DNA of 64,000 nt, taken from contig JACKEL010000002.1 of assembly GCA_020632975.1 (NCBI GenBank), positions 124,001-188,000 on the forward strand. The letters run 5' to 3'. Every line of letters starts with the position of its first letter. The stretch's first letter is position 1. The notes beneath the pieces are model-generated. The model did not search any database, was not told the origin of the DNA, and worked only from the letters and a program-made list of their open reading frames with translations. Source of the DNA: Myxococcales bacterium (GTDB lineage: Bacteria > Myxococcota_C > UBA6777). The position numbers and the translations under genes are program-made. This document shows positions 51,039 through 60,412 of the stretch, one piece after another.

Positions 51039-51881
51039 ATGGGACCTATCGAACAGCCGCGTCCGATGACACCGCGCCCTTTTCGCATCGAGACCGTCAA
51101 ACAAGAAACATCCAATGTCTTTACGTGGACCCTACGTGCCCAAAAAGAAGGCGATACGCTCGCTTTTCAACCAGGCCAGTTCACGATGCTTTATCTCTTT
51201 GGGGTGGGAGAGGTCCCGATCTCGATCAGTGGAGATGCCGAAGCATCGGGCGATTTAATCCATACAATCCGCGCCGCAGGGACCGTCACCCAAGCCATGC
51301 AACAAAAACAAGCAGGCGATCTTGTTGGGGTACGCGGTCCTTTTGGCAATGCGTGGCCGATTGAAGAAGCTGAAGGCTGCGATGTCGTCCTTGCTGTGGG
51401 TGGTTTGGGGCTTGCACCGATGCGCCCCACCCTCTACCACATCTTGCGACATCGCGAACGTTACAAGCGCGTGTACCTGCTCTATGGCGCGCGAACGCCC
51501 AGCGATATCTTGTATCCTGAAGAACTCCGCGCTTGGTCAGACAGCGGCAAGATCGATGTACGCATCACAGTGGATGTTGGAATGGACGGATGGACGGGCG
51601 AAGTCGGACTTGTGACCGATCTCATCCGCGATATCCAACTCGATCCTTACCACTGTGTCTCGATGATCTGTGGACCTGAGATCATGATGCACTTTACAGC
51701 GCGTGCTCTCTTTCATCGACGCATCGCCCCTCAACACATCCACGTCTCGATGGAACGTTCGATGCGTTGTGCGACAGGTTGGTGTGGACACTGTCAGCTT
51801 GGCCCCAAGTTTATCTGCAAAGATGGGCCTGTCTTTGACTACCCAACGATCCAAGCTTGGCTGCACAAACGCGAGCGATAA
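51039..51881 (+). CDS. hydG: [NiFe] hydrogenase gamma subunit, FAD/NAD(P) and 2Fe-2S
   Basis: The 280-residue protein is a ferredoxin reductase-type diaphorase like dihydroorotate dehydrogenase electron transfer subunits. It has a flavin-binding barrel (FQPGQFTMLYLFGVGEVPIS), a nucleotide site (AVGGLGLAPMRPTLYHIL, then MICGPEIMMHF) and a C-terminal 2Fe-2S Cys set (RCATGWCGHCQLGPKFIC). It exchanges electrons with NAD(P)H and, with the beta subunit, completes the electron path of a group 3b hydrogenase. The next gene begins 25 bp on. Confidence 0.93.
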   Translation: MGPIEQPRPMTPRPFRIETVKQETSNVFTWTLRAQKEGDTLAFQPGQFTMLYLFGVGEVPISISGDAEASGDLIHTIRAAGTVTQAMQQKQAGDLVGVRGPFGNAWPIEEAEGCDVVLAVGGLGLAPMRPTLYHILRHRERYKRVYLLYGARTPSDILYPEELRAWSDSGKIDVRITVDVGMDGWTGEVGLVTDLIRDIQLDPYHCVSMICGPEIMMHFTARALFHRRIAPQHIHVSMERSMRCATGWCGHCQLGPKFICKDGPVFDYPTIQAWLHKRER

Positions 51882-51905
51882 CCCCCAGCCTTCGGAGTCT
51901 TTTTG

Positions 51906-52718
51906 ATGAGCGATACACACAAACCCAAGCTGGCCGTGTGGAAGTTTGCTTCTTGCGATGGTTGTCAGCTCAGTTTGCTCGACTGCGAAGATGAGTTGTT
52001 GGCTGTCGCGGGTGCTGTTGACATCGCCTACTTCCCCGAAGCAACGAGGCGTATGGATGGCGGCCCTTATGACCTGTCTTTGGTGGAAGGCTCCATCACG
52101 ACCCCTCACGATGCTGAACGCATCCAAGCCATCCGCAAAGTCTCCAAAACACTCGTGACCATCGGAGCTTGCGCAACATCTGGTGGTATCCAAGCGCTAC
52201 GAAACTTCCGCGATGTCAAAGCATTTACCTCGTTGGTGTATGCTCATCCCGCATACATCGACACATTGGCCCAGTCCACGCCCATCGCTGAGCATGTCAA
52301 AGTGGACTTTGAGTTGCGAGGCTGCCCGATCAACAAGGCCCAACTCGTCGAAGTGATCTCAGCCTTTCTCAACCAACGCAAGCCGCTTGTGCCCCATCAC
52401 AGCGTCTGCGTCGAATGCAAACTCAAAGAACAAGTCTGCGTCATGGTCGCGCACCAAACCCCCTGCCTTGGTCCTGTGACCCAAGCAGGTTGCGGCGCGT
52501 TGTGTCCGGGCTTTGCGCGGGGCTGCTATGGCTGCTTTGGTCCCAAGGAGTCCCCCAATACCTCTTCGATCGCACAACAGTGGCGAGAGATGGGCGCAAG
52601 TGAACAACAGATCCTCCAAGCCTTCCGCGGAATCAACGGATACTCCGAGGCTTTCCGCGTAGAGAGCGAACGTATCGAAAAACGCCTTCATCCTAGCGAT
52701 GATCCCAAGACCCCCTAA
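51906..52718 (+). CDS. hydD: [NiFe] hydrogenase delta (small) subunit
   Basis: The 270-residue small subunit carries the proximal 4Fe-4S cluster (FASCDGCQLSLLDCE, GACATSGGIQ, RGCPINKAQ) and more cysteines for further clusters (VCVECKLKEQVC, ALCPGFARGCYGCFGP). It has no twin-arginine leader, so the enzyme is cytoplasmic, in keeping with group 3. GGAG lies 8 bases before the ATG at 51906. The large subunit follows after 21 bp. Confidence 0.95.
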   Translation: MSDTHKPKLAVWKFASCDGCQLSLLDCEDELLAVAGAVDIAYFPEATRRMDGGPYDLSLVEGSITTPHDAERIQAIRKVSKTLVTIGACATSGGIQALRNFRDVKAFTSLVYAHPAYIDTLAQSTPIAEHVKVDFELRGCPINKAQLVEVISAFLNQRKPLVPHHSVCVECKLKEQVCVMVAHQTPCLGPVTQAGCGALCPGFARGCYGCFGPKESPNTSSIAQQWREMGASEQQILQAFRGINGYSEAFRVESERIEKRLHPSDDPKTP

Positions 52719-52739
52719 AAAAAGGACCCAAACAGAGCC

Positions 52740-54029
52740 ATGGACAAGCGAACAGAAGTGATTCAAGTCGATGTGCTCGCCCGCGTGGAGGGCGAAGGCG
52801 CGCTTTACCTCAAGATGGATGGCGGAGAAGTCAAAGAAGCCCAACTGCGGATCTTTGAACCCCCACGCTTTTTCGAGGCTTTTCTACGAGGTCGCGACTT
52901 CCGCGAAACACCCGATATCACGGCGCGGATCTGTGGGATCTGTCCAGTCGCTTATCAGATGGGCGCTTGCCATGCCGCCGAACAGATCGTGGGGATTCAC
53001 CCTGAAGGACCGCTGCGAGAGCTACGTCGCTTGCTCTATTGTGGTGAGTGGATCGAAAGTCATGTCCTGCACATCTATATGCTCCATGCACCCGACTTCT
53101 TGGGCTATGAAAGCGCGATCGCGATGGCCGAGCACCATGCAGAAGTCGTGGAACGCGGTTTGCGGCTCAAAAAGATCGGCAACGAGTTGATGAGCTTCAT
53201 TGGTGGACGCGAAGTGCACCCGATCAACATCAAGGTGGGTGGCTTCTACAAAGTTCCGACCGTCAAGGAGATCCGCACGCTTCGAGAACGGCTGTTGTGG
53301 GGTCGCGATGCTGCCATCGAAACCGTTCGTTGGACCGCCGCCCTCGACTTTCCTGACTTCAACCGTGACTACGAGTTTGTCAGCCTTCGTCACCCTGACG
53401 AATATCCCCTAAACGAAGGTCGCTTGGTCTCCAATCGCGGCCTAGACATCGACATATCCGACTTTGGCGACCACTTTGAAGAAGAACATGTCGAGCGTTC
53501 CAACGCTTTGCAAGCCATCCACAAAGGACACGGCCCCTATATGGTCGGTCCCTTGGCCCGTTATCACAACAACTTTGATCTGCTGACCCCCACTTGCCAA
53601 GAACTTGCCCGCGAGGTCGGCCTTGGTGAAAGTTGTACCAACCCCTTCCAAAGCATCGTTGTCCGCAGCATCGAGGTCTTGTACGCTTACGAAGAAGCCC
53701 TACGCATCGTCGATGCATACACAGAGCCCGACGCACCCAGCCTCGACTTTACACCGCGTGCAGGGACAGGACACGGTTGTACAGAGGCTCCACGTGGCAT
53801 CTGCTACCACCGCTATACAACCGATGACAACGGGATCTTGCTTGATGCGCAGATCGTTCCCCCCACTTCACAAAACCAAAAAAGCGTGGAAGAAGATCTA
53901 TTGCATCTCGCTCGTCAGTCGATGCATCTCCCCACAGAAGATCTGACTTGGCGATGCGAACAAGCGATTCGCAACTACGATCCCTGCATCTCTTGCGCGA
54001 CGCACTTTCTCAAGATCTTTGTCGAATAA
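52740..54029 (+). CDS. hydA: [NiFe] hydrogenase alpha (large, catalytic) subunit
   Basis: The 429-residue subunit holds the Ni-Fe site. L1 is TARICGICPVAYQMGACHAA and L2 is NYDPCISCATHFLKI, supplying the four cysteine ligands. The early RVEGEGAL motif is also typical. The chain ends seven residues after the His of CATH, a short tail removed by the maturation protease encoded at 55606. The sequence fits the group 3b type (bidirectional, NADP-linked, possibly sulfur-reducing). The hyp maturation genes are not in the window. Confidence 0.96.
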   Translation: MDKRTEVIQVDVLARVEGEGALYLKMDGGEVKEAQLRIFEPPRFFEAFLRGRDFRETPDITARICGICPVAYQMGACHAAEQIVGIHPEGPLRELRRLLYCGEWIESHVLHIYMLHAPDFLGYESAIAMAEHHAEVVERGLRLKKIGNELMSFIGGREVHPINIKVGGFYKVPTVKEIRTLRERLLWGRDAAIETVRWTAALDFPDFNRDYEFVSLRHPDEYPLNEGRLVSNRGLDIDISDFGDHFEEEHVERSNALQAIHKGHGPYMVGPLARYHNNFDLLTPTCQELAREVGLGESCTNPFQSIVVRSIEVLYAYEEALRIVDAYTEPDAPSLDFTPRAGTGHGCTEAPRGICYHRYTTDDNGILLDAQIVPPTSQNQKSVEEDLLHLARQSMHLPTEDLTWRCEQAIRNYDPCISCATHFLKIFVE

Positions 54030-54047
54030 AACACAAAGGAGCCCAAG

Positions 54048-55526
54048 ATGGCCCGTTTGAGCAAGACTCCTCTATCTCCGCGATCTCGTTCGTGGAATAC
54101 CGCGATGGCTGCCTTCCCGGGCGATCTGGATCTGACGTTTGCCCCTGACCAAATCGAAGGAAAGATCCCCGCTTCCCTCTACCAAACACGCCTACTCTCC
54201 AACGGCCCAGGTTGGACCAAGATCGGCAAACGACTCGCGCATCCCTTCGATGGACACGGCTATGTCCGCTCCTTCTCCTTTTTGCCCGATGGCTCCTGCC
54301 AACTCAAAGCCCGCTTTGTTCGCACCCCTGTGTACCTCAACGAAGCAAGAGCAGGTCGCATCATGCATCGAGGTCTTGGCACCAACCGCGAGGGTCACTT
54401 TTGGGACAACATGCGCTCTGGCATCCCCCGTAATGTCGCCAATACCACGATCACAAGGTGGGGCGATCAGTTGCTTGCAGGTTGGGAAGGCGGCGCACCT
54501 TACGCGCTGGATGCGGAAAGCCTCGAAACAATCGGCGAAAAAGATTTCAATGGGCTGATCGCTGGACAGTCTACGCTCGCCCACATGAAACACGACGCGG
54601 CCCAACAACGCCTTGTGTTGTGTAGCCACAAATCCAGAAAAGAAACGCTCTTTACTTTCCGCGAGTTAGACAAACAAGAACAGCTTGTCTCCACCAACGA
54701 AGTCTCCATCGAAGGCATGCTGTTTACCCATGACTTTGCTTTGTCGCCATCTTATTACGTGTTGGGCGGAAACCCCCTTCGTTTGAAGCCTTTCGAGCTT
54801 CTAAAGATGGCACTTGGGGCCGACACTTTGCTGAATGCTATCGCGCCAGACAACAGACAACCTGGCTGTTTGTACCTCGTCCCTCGCCAAAGTGGTGGAG
54901 AGACGCGCAAGATCACGCTCCCTCACGCAGCGTTTGTGATCCACTTTGGCAATGCCTTTGAAGAGGATGGTGCCGTGATCGTCGATGCTTGCGTCTTCTC
55001 TAGCTTTGAGATGGGCCATGAGTTCGGCTATACAGGACCTCATACCCCCTTTGACCCCGCACTACCCGATGAACGAGAGCCCCAACGCCTCATCCGCATC
55101 AAGATCCCAGCAGGCGCAACAGAAGCTTCTTACGAACCTCTCGCTCCCTATGGCATCGACTTTCCGCGCTTTCACCCACAACACGAAAGCCAAGAGACGC
55201 CCTTCCTTTTTGGAGCGACCCGCAAAGACACCCGACACAGCGACCCTTTCGATTCACTCGTATGCATCGACCTGCTCGATCCTGAACGTCCCCATCAACT
55301 CTGGACCGCCCCTGAGGACGTGTTTGTGGGAGAGCCCATCTTTGCGCCCGATCCCACCGCGCCCAACAAAGGGCATATCTTGGCGATCCTCTCTGATGGA
55401 CTCAAAGAGCGTTCAACCCTCGTGATCTTCGATGCTACGCGGCTTCAGGATGGCCCTCTCGCCTCGATTCCCATGCCTTTGCTACCCATCGCCTTCCATG
55501 GCGATTGGGATGCACAAGCCCTCTAA
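54048..55526 (+). CDS. Carotenoid oxygenase (RPE65/CCD) family protein
   Basis: The 492-residue protein has the seven-bladed propeller fold of non-heme iron carotenoid cleavage dioxygenases. The four iron-binding His appear in order: LAHMKHD, GMLFTHDFALSPSYYV, FVIHFGNAFEEDG and, near the C-terminus, AFHGDWD. All four are kept, so it should be an active oxygenase on carotenoids, apocarotenoids, stilbenes or similar alkenes. AAGGAG lies 6 bases before the ATG. It stands in the hydrogenase operon, 18 bp after the large subunit and 79 bp before the maturation protease, an unexpected partner for an oxygen-sensitive enzyme. Confidence 0.92.
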   Translation: MARLSKTPLSPRSRSWNTAMAAFPGDLDLTFAPDQIEGKIPASLYQTRLLSNGPGWTKIGKRLAHPFDGHGYVRSFSFLPDGSCQLKARFVRTPVYLNEARAGRIMHRGLGTNREGHFWDNMRSGIPRNVANTTITRWGDQLLAGWEGGAPYALDAESLETIGEKDFNGLIAGQSTLAHMKHDAAQQRLVLCSHKSRKETLFTFRELDKQEQLVSTNEVSIEGMLFTHDFALSPSYYVLGGNPLRLKPFELLKMALGADTLLNAIAPDNRQPGCLYLVPRQSGGETRKITLPHAAFVIHFGNAFEEDGAVIVDACVFSSFEMGHEFGYTGPHTPFDPALPDEREPQRLIRIKIPAGATEASYEPLAPYGIDFPRFHPQHESQETPFLFGATRKDTRHSDPFDSLVCIDLLDPERPHQLWTAPEDVFVGEPIFAPDPTAPNKGHILAILSDGLKERSTLVIFDATRLQDGPLASIPMPLLPIAFHGDWDAQAL

Positions 55527-55605
55527 TCATCGGCCTTTGGATCGCAGAGAGACACCCAACCAACCCCCTCCCCCTTCCATCGTCCTTTCAACAAAAGAAC
55601 AAGAG

Positions 55606-56070
55606 ATGATACCAACAAGCCCTTCTATTCGTCTTTTTGGGATAGGGAATCCCTTTCGCAGCGATGATGCTGTGGGGCGGCTCGTCGCACAACAGCTTCA
55701 AGCGCTCACAAGCCCGTCCATCGGGATCTACGAAAGTGATGGCGATGGAGCCAAGTTGATCGATCAGTGGCAAGGCGCAGAGACGGTCTATTTGGTCGAT
55801 GCGGTCTCTTCTTCGCAAAGTCCAGGGACGCTCCATCGTTACGAAGCCCACAAACAACCGCTCCCACAAGCGATCTTTGGCCGTTCCACTCATCACTGGG
55901 GCATGGCCGATGCCATCGAGATGGCGCGGGTCCTGCGAAAACTCCCTCCACGCATCGTCGTGTATGGTATCGAGGCCGCAAACTTTGCTTATGGACTCGA
56001 ACTTTCTCCCGCTGTACAAGCCGCACTACCCGAACTTTTGGAGCGTCTGCGCCATGAATTGTCCCCCTAG
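55606..56070 (+). CDS. Hydrogenase maturation endopeptidase (HyaD/HycI type)
   Basis: The 154-residue protease removes the C-terminal tail of the large subunit after nickel insertion. The family signature LFGIGNPFRSDDAVG includes the first metal/substrate Asp. The later Asp (VYLVDAVSSS) and His (STHHWGM) are present. The start ATGATACC at 55606 is chosen because the sequence upstream is not conserved; the ribosome site is weak. It is the last gene of the hydrogenase operon and converges on the P-type ATPase gene. Confidence 0.93.
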   Translation: MIPTSPSIRLFGIGNPFRSDDAVGRLVAQQLQALTSPSIGIYESDGDGAKLIDQWQGAETVYLVDAVSSSQSPGTLHRYEAHKQPLPQAIFGRSTHHWGMADAIEMARVLRKLPPRIVVYGIEAANFAYGLELSPAVQAALPELLERLRHELSP

Positions 56071-56128
56071 TCCCCTCCTCTTCTAAACTCCCCTCTCGTC
56101 TCCCTCCCTTTCTGAAGACCCCGTCGCT

Positions 56129-58834
56129 CTAGCTTCGTTGAAAGCTTTCTTCGCGCACAAAGAACTTACTCACCTCCATCACGATGAAGCCCAACGAAGA
56201 CACCAAGGCGATCCAGCCCCAATCGAGGAGCGTAAGCGGTACAGTCTTGAAGATACGTTGCAGGGGTGGCGCATAAACCAACAAGACCTGAAGCGCAACA
56301 CTCGATCCCACCGCCACAAACAACCACATATTGCTAAGTGGGTTGATACGGCCAAAAGGACGGATGCTGCGCACACCAAGGACCGCAAACATCTCGAACA
56401 TCACGAGCGCTGTAAAGGCCACCGTTCGGGCTTTATCGAGACCTTCGGACAAGCCACGATGGTACAAGAACAACGACCCGATCCCCATAATCAGCCCAAA
56501 GATCAGGAGAAACACCAAGGTTTGCAGATTGAGAGGGCTCGCATCAGGGGGACGTGGCGGACGTTGCATGATGCCTTCGTCCGTGGGTTCAGCACTCAGA
56601 GCCAACGCGGGCAGACCATCCGTGATCAGGTTCATCAACAAGATCTGAAGGGGCAACAAAGGCAGCGGAAGTCCCATAATGACGGCCAAAAACACCACCC
56701 AGATCTCGCCTGCATTACAACTCAGGAGATAACGCGTGCTTTTCACGATCTTGTCGTAGATGTGGCGGCCTTCTTCGATCGCAGTTACGATGGTCGAAAA
56801 GTTATCGTCCAAGATAATCGCTTTGCTCACGCTTTTTGCGACGTCTGTTCCTGTGATGCCCATAGCAAGGCCGATGTCTGCGCGTTTTAGCGCGGGTGCA
56901 TCGTTCACCCCATCGCCTGTCATCGCAACGATATGCCCCTTCTTTTGGAGAAGATCGACGATGCGATATTTATGTTCGGGCAAGGCACGCGAGACGATCC
57001 GCAAGGCATCGAGCTTTTCGCGCAAGGTCGCGTCGTCCATCTCTTCCAAAGCGGTCCCTGTCAGGACAAGATCGCCCTTTTGAAACAAGCCGATCTGTTC
57101 AGCGACCGCTTGGGCCGTGGAAGCATGGTCTCCTGTGATCACCATGACCTGAATGCCCGCACTACGGGTCTTTGCAATCGCATCCAACACTTCAGGGCGC
57201 GGAGGATCGATCATCCCCACCAGTCCTACAAAGATCAGCCCTTGCTCGACATCCTCGGAAGATGCAGGGATATCCCCCTCCAAAGGTTTGTAAGCGAGCG
57301 CCAAGACACGCAACGCTTGTTTCGCAAGCTGTTCGTTTTGTTTCAGGATCGCTTCACGCGCAGCATCGTCTAGCGCGCTCGTGCCCTCTGCGGTCAGCCA
57401 TCGATCGCAACATGCGAGCAAAAGATCGGGGGCTCCTTTCGCATAAACTTCGAGAGCACCGCCCTCTTGGGCATAGATGGCACTCATGCGTTTGCGCGTC
57501 GAGTCGAAGGGATAGATCTTTTTCTGGGTATAGTCCGCAAAAGGCTTTTGTCCAAAGGCTTTTTGGGCAGCGACGATCAACGATCCTTCTGTGGGATCGC
57601 CGATCACCACGGTCTTTCCGTCTTTTTCAGAGAGCTGTGCTTCGTTGCACAGCAACCCGATCCGCAAAGGAAGCTCCAACAACGCGAGATCACAGGACTC
57701 ATTGGCGATCAAGAAGGCCCCTTCGGTCTCATAGCCGCTTCCCGTGACCTCGACCTCTTGCGCTTGCGTCCAGAGACGCGTGACGGTCATCTCATTTTTG
57801 GTCAAGGTCCCTGTTTTATCCGAGCAGATCTGCGTGATACTCCCCAAACTTTCTGCTGCGGGAAGACGCTTGATCAACATCTTTTTGCGCGCCAAAGCTG
57901 CGGTCCCCATCGCAAGGCCAATCGTCACGATCGCAGGAAGGCTACTTGGGACCGCCGCCACCGCAAGACTCACGGAAAACAAAAGCATCGATCCCGCATG
58001 TTGTGCAAAAGTCAGCGCAGCGGGCTTGTTGAGCATCGTCGCGATAAACACCAAGGTGATCAGCGCCACCACAGCCAAAGCGATCTGTCGGCCGATGCGC
58101 TCAAACTTCACTTGTAGCGGTGTTTTTTGCTCCTCTGCGGAGAGGATATGCTCTGCGATCTTCCCAAGCTGCGTGCGCATCCCTGTCGCAGTGACCAAGG
58201 CCAGCGCGCTCCCATTCACCACAGAAGTCCCTGTAAACACCATATTACCGCGATCACTGAGATGCGTATTCACCGCCAAAGCGCGCGTGTGTTTGCGGAT
58301 GCTGTTGCTTTCTCCTGTAAGGCTCGCCTCATCGACTTGTAGGTCTGCGGCCTCCAACAAGCGAGCATCTGCGGGGATCATATCGCCCGCCGCAAGCTGC
58401 ACGACATCTCCAACCACCAACTGCGATGCGTCGATCTGCACCACAGATCCGCCGCGAAGCACCTTGGCTTGTGGAGAAGCTAGCTTTTGCAGTGCTTCAA
58501 CAGCCCGCTCTGCTCGAAACTCTTGGATAAATCCCAAGATCGCGCTCAACAAGACGATGCTCAACATCGCGCTTGCATCGAGGTATTCGCCGAGCAACAC
58601 GCCAATCAAAGTCGCGATCAACAGCATGATGTTGAGGGGATCTTTAAACTGCGAGAAAAAAAGCTGCCAAGGTGTTCTCGCTTGTTCGCGTCGAATGGTA
58701 TTGAGACCATCTCGTGTCAATCTCTCGGTGGCTTGGGAGGCTTGGAGGCCCGTCTCTTGGCTTTCGAGACGCTGCAAAGCCTCTTCACAAGACAGAGCGT
58801 GAAACGAAACGGTAGAAGGGGACGAAGAAGGCAT
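56129..58834 (-). CDS. P-type cation ATPase, calcium-ATPase (type II) like
   Basis: The 901-residue pump has the type II plan: N-terminal cation-ATPase domain, ten hydrophobic helices and an A domain with DEASLTGES. The phosphorylation loop is CSDKTGTLTKNEM (Asp near 337), with the hinge TGDGVNDAPALKRADIGLAMG. The M6 motif NLITDGLPALA matches calcium pumps. The M4 motif, normally PEGLP, reads VPSSLPA near residue 296, so the usual cation-binding Glu is missing and the ion could differ. It should export Ca2+ or another divalent ion. murF and murE lie upstream on the same strand, with a 93-bp gap after murF. Confidence 0.93.
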   Translation of the reverse strand: MPSSSPSTVSFHALSCEEALQRLESQETGLQASQATERLTRDGLNTIRREQARTPWQLFFSQFKDPLNIMLLIATLIGVLLGEYLDASAMLSIVLLSAILGFIQEFRAERAVEALQKLASPQAKVLRGGSVVQIDASQLVVGDVVQLAAGDMIPADARLLEAADLQVDEASLTGESNSIRKHTRALAVNTHLSDRGNMVFTGTSVVNGSALALVTATGMRTQLGKIAEHILSAEEQKTPLQVKFERIGRQIALAVVALITLVFIATMLNKPAALTFAQHAGSMLLFSVSLAVAAVPSSLPAIVTIGLAMGTAALARKKMLIKRLPAAESLGSITQICSDKTGTLTKNEMTVTRLWTQAQEVEVTGSGYETEGAFLIANESCDLALLELPLRIGLLCNEAQLSEKDGKTVVIGDPTEGSLIVAAQKAFGQKPFADYTQKKIYPFDSTRKRMSAIYAQEGGALEVYAKGAPDLLLACCDRWLTAEGTSALDDAAREAILKQNEQLAKQALRVLALAYKPLEGDIPASSEDVEQGLIFVGLVGMIDPPRPEVLDAIAKTRSAGIQVMVITGDHASTAQAVAEQIGLFQKGDLVLTGTALEEMDDATLREKLDALRIVSRALPEHKYRIVDLLQKKGHIVAMTGDGVNDAPALKRADIGLAMGITGTDVAKSVSKAIILDDNFSTIVTAIEEGRHIYDKIVKSTRYLLSCNAGEIWVVFLAVIMGLPLPLLPLQILLMNLITDGLPALALSAEPTDEGIMQRPPRPPDASPLNLQTLVFLLIFGLIMGIGSLFLYHRGLSEGLDKARTVAFTALVMFEMFAVLGVRSIRPFGRINPLSNMWLFVAVGSSVALQVLLVYAPPLQRIFKTVPLTLLDWGWIALVSSLGFIVMEVSKFFVREESFQRS

Positions 58835-58927
58835 CTTCTTTATCCTTTCCGTTGAAAGTCGCGGTATATCGGTAAAAAGAGAGTTGAGTCAGTGGAGTGT
58901 AGGATACTTGATGATGGATCGCTCGAT

Positions 58928-60412
58928 TTATTCGCTATCTTGGTCATCTGCTTGTGCAGCGGAGGACTCGGTCGCTTGGGACTGATACGACTCAAGATGC
59001 TGCGAGATACGTTCCAGTCTCATCCCGCGGCTACCTTTGACCAGCACCCAAGTCCCCGAAGTAAGGCGAGCCTTTAGCGCTTCCCACATAGGTTCGGCTT
59101 CTTCAAAGTGGTACACATCTGAAGCGTCCATCCCTCCAGCGATAGCGGCTTGCGCCATCGCCTTAGAACGAGGACCAAAGGCAAACAACGCGGTCAGATG
59201 GTGTTGTGCTGCCACTTGACCGATCATCGCGTGTAATTCTTCTTCAGCGCCACCAAGCTCCAACATATCCCCTAAGACAGCGATCTTTGGGGCATCTTGG
59301 GCAAGATCCGAAAGCGTCTGGATCGCCGCTTTTTTCGAGGTGGGGTTGCTGTTGTAGCAGTCATCGATCAAATGAACATTGGAAGGCGTATGGATCACGC
59401 GCAGCCGCCTCCCTTCGGGCTGAAGCTGCGCAAAGCCCGAAACAATCGCATCAGGAGTCGCGCCAAGCACGGTCGCTGCGGCCACTGCACCAAGGGCGTT
59501 ACCAATTTGATGGCGTCCAACGAGGGGCAAGCGGAAAGAGATGCGCCCATGCTCATAACTATGCGCACTCACAGAGAAACCATCTTCCCCAAGCGGTGTA
59601 GCTTGCAACAACACTACAAGGCGAGCACCTGCGGGGATCTTTGATGCGGCGTCAGGGTCCGTCGAATAAAACACCCGCTCACAACGAAGCTTTGCAGCTC
59701 GTTCCATGATCTTGGGGTCATCCGCATTCACGATCGCGGTGTCTTGGCTACCCAGTCCATCGAAGAGTTCACCTTTGGCTCGTGCGACCCCATCGATCGA
59801 GCCCACCCCTTCGAGGTGAGCAGGTGCCACGATCGTGATCCACCCGACGTCAGGACGCGAGATCTCGGTCATACGGGCGATTTCACCAAAAGCATTCATG
59901 CCCATCTCAAGCACAGCAAAGTGATGTGAGTCGTCTATCCCGAAGACTGTCAGAGGAAGCCCGATCAGGTTGTTGAAGTTCCCAGCAGTTTTGTGAGTGG
60001 GTGCGACCTGTTGCAAGATCGCGGCAAGCATCTCTTTGCCCGTGGTTTTTCCGCTCGACCCTGTGATCCCAACCACCTTGCAATGGGAGCGATGCCGCGA
60101 AAGCCACGCAGAAGCCAGATCGCCCAAAGCCTGCAACGTGTCTTCCACGACCACGACAGGCAGTTGTGTGCGACCCGCTTTTTCTTCTGGCGTGAGAGAG
60201 CGTTGGGCCAACACCGCAACGGCCCCATTCTGTAGTGCAGAAGGCACAAATGTATGTCCATCACGCGCAGCCACCAACGCCACAAACAACGAACCTTTGG
60301 GCAACGAACGAGAGTCCGTCGAAACACCATGGAGCAAGGTCTCAGGATCTCCCCCTTCGACCCGTCCCCCTGTGACAGCCGCAACTTCAGACAAGCGCAT
60401 CTCGAAAGTCAT
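58928..60412 (-). CDS. murF: UDP-MurNAc-tripeptide:D-Ala-D-Ala ligase
   Basis: The 494-residue Mur ligase adds D-Ala-D-Ala to the UDP-MurNAc-tripeptide in the cytoplasm. The ATP loop is VVGITGSSGKTTGKEML and the central domain has MGMNAFGEIARM. The later DDCYNSNPTSKKAAI is typical of MurF. Its start overlaps the murE end by 4 bases (ATGA), so the two are translationally coupled. Length is slightly above the usual ~450 residues, with an Ala/Asp/Glu-rich tail. Confidence 0.97.
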   Translation of the reverse strand: MTFEMRLSEVAAVTGGRVEGGDPETLLHGVSTDSRSLPKGSLFVALVAARDGHTFVPSALQNGAVAVLAQRSLTPEEKAGRTQLPVVVVEDTLQALGDLASAWLSRHRSHCKVVGITGSSGKTTGKEMLAAILQQVAPTHKTAGNFNNLIGLPLTVFGIDDSHHFAVLEMGMNAFGEIARMTEISRPDVGWITIVAPAHLEGVGSIDGVARAKGELFDGLGSQDTAIVNADDPKIMERAAKLRCERVFYSTDPDAASKIPAGARLVVLLQATPLGEDGFSVSAHSYEHGRISFRLPLVGRHQIGNALGAVAAATVLGATPDAIVSGFAQLQPEGRRLRVIHTPSNVHLIDDCYNSNPTSKKAAIQTLSDLAQDAPKIAVLGDMLELGGAEEELHAMIGQVAAQHHLTALFAFGPRSKAMAQAAIAGGMDASDVYHFEEAEPMWEALKARLTSGTWVLVKGSRGMRLERISQHLESYQSQATESSAAQADDQDSE

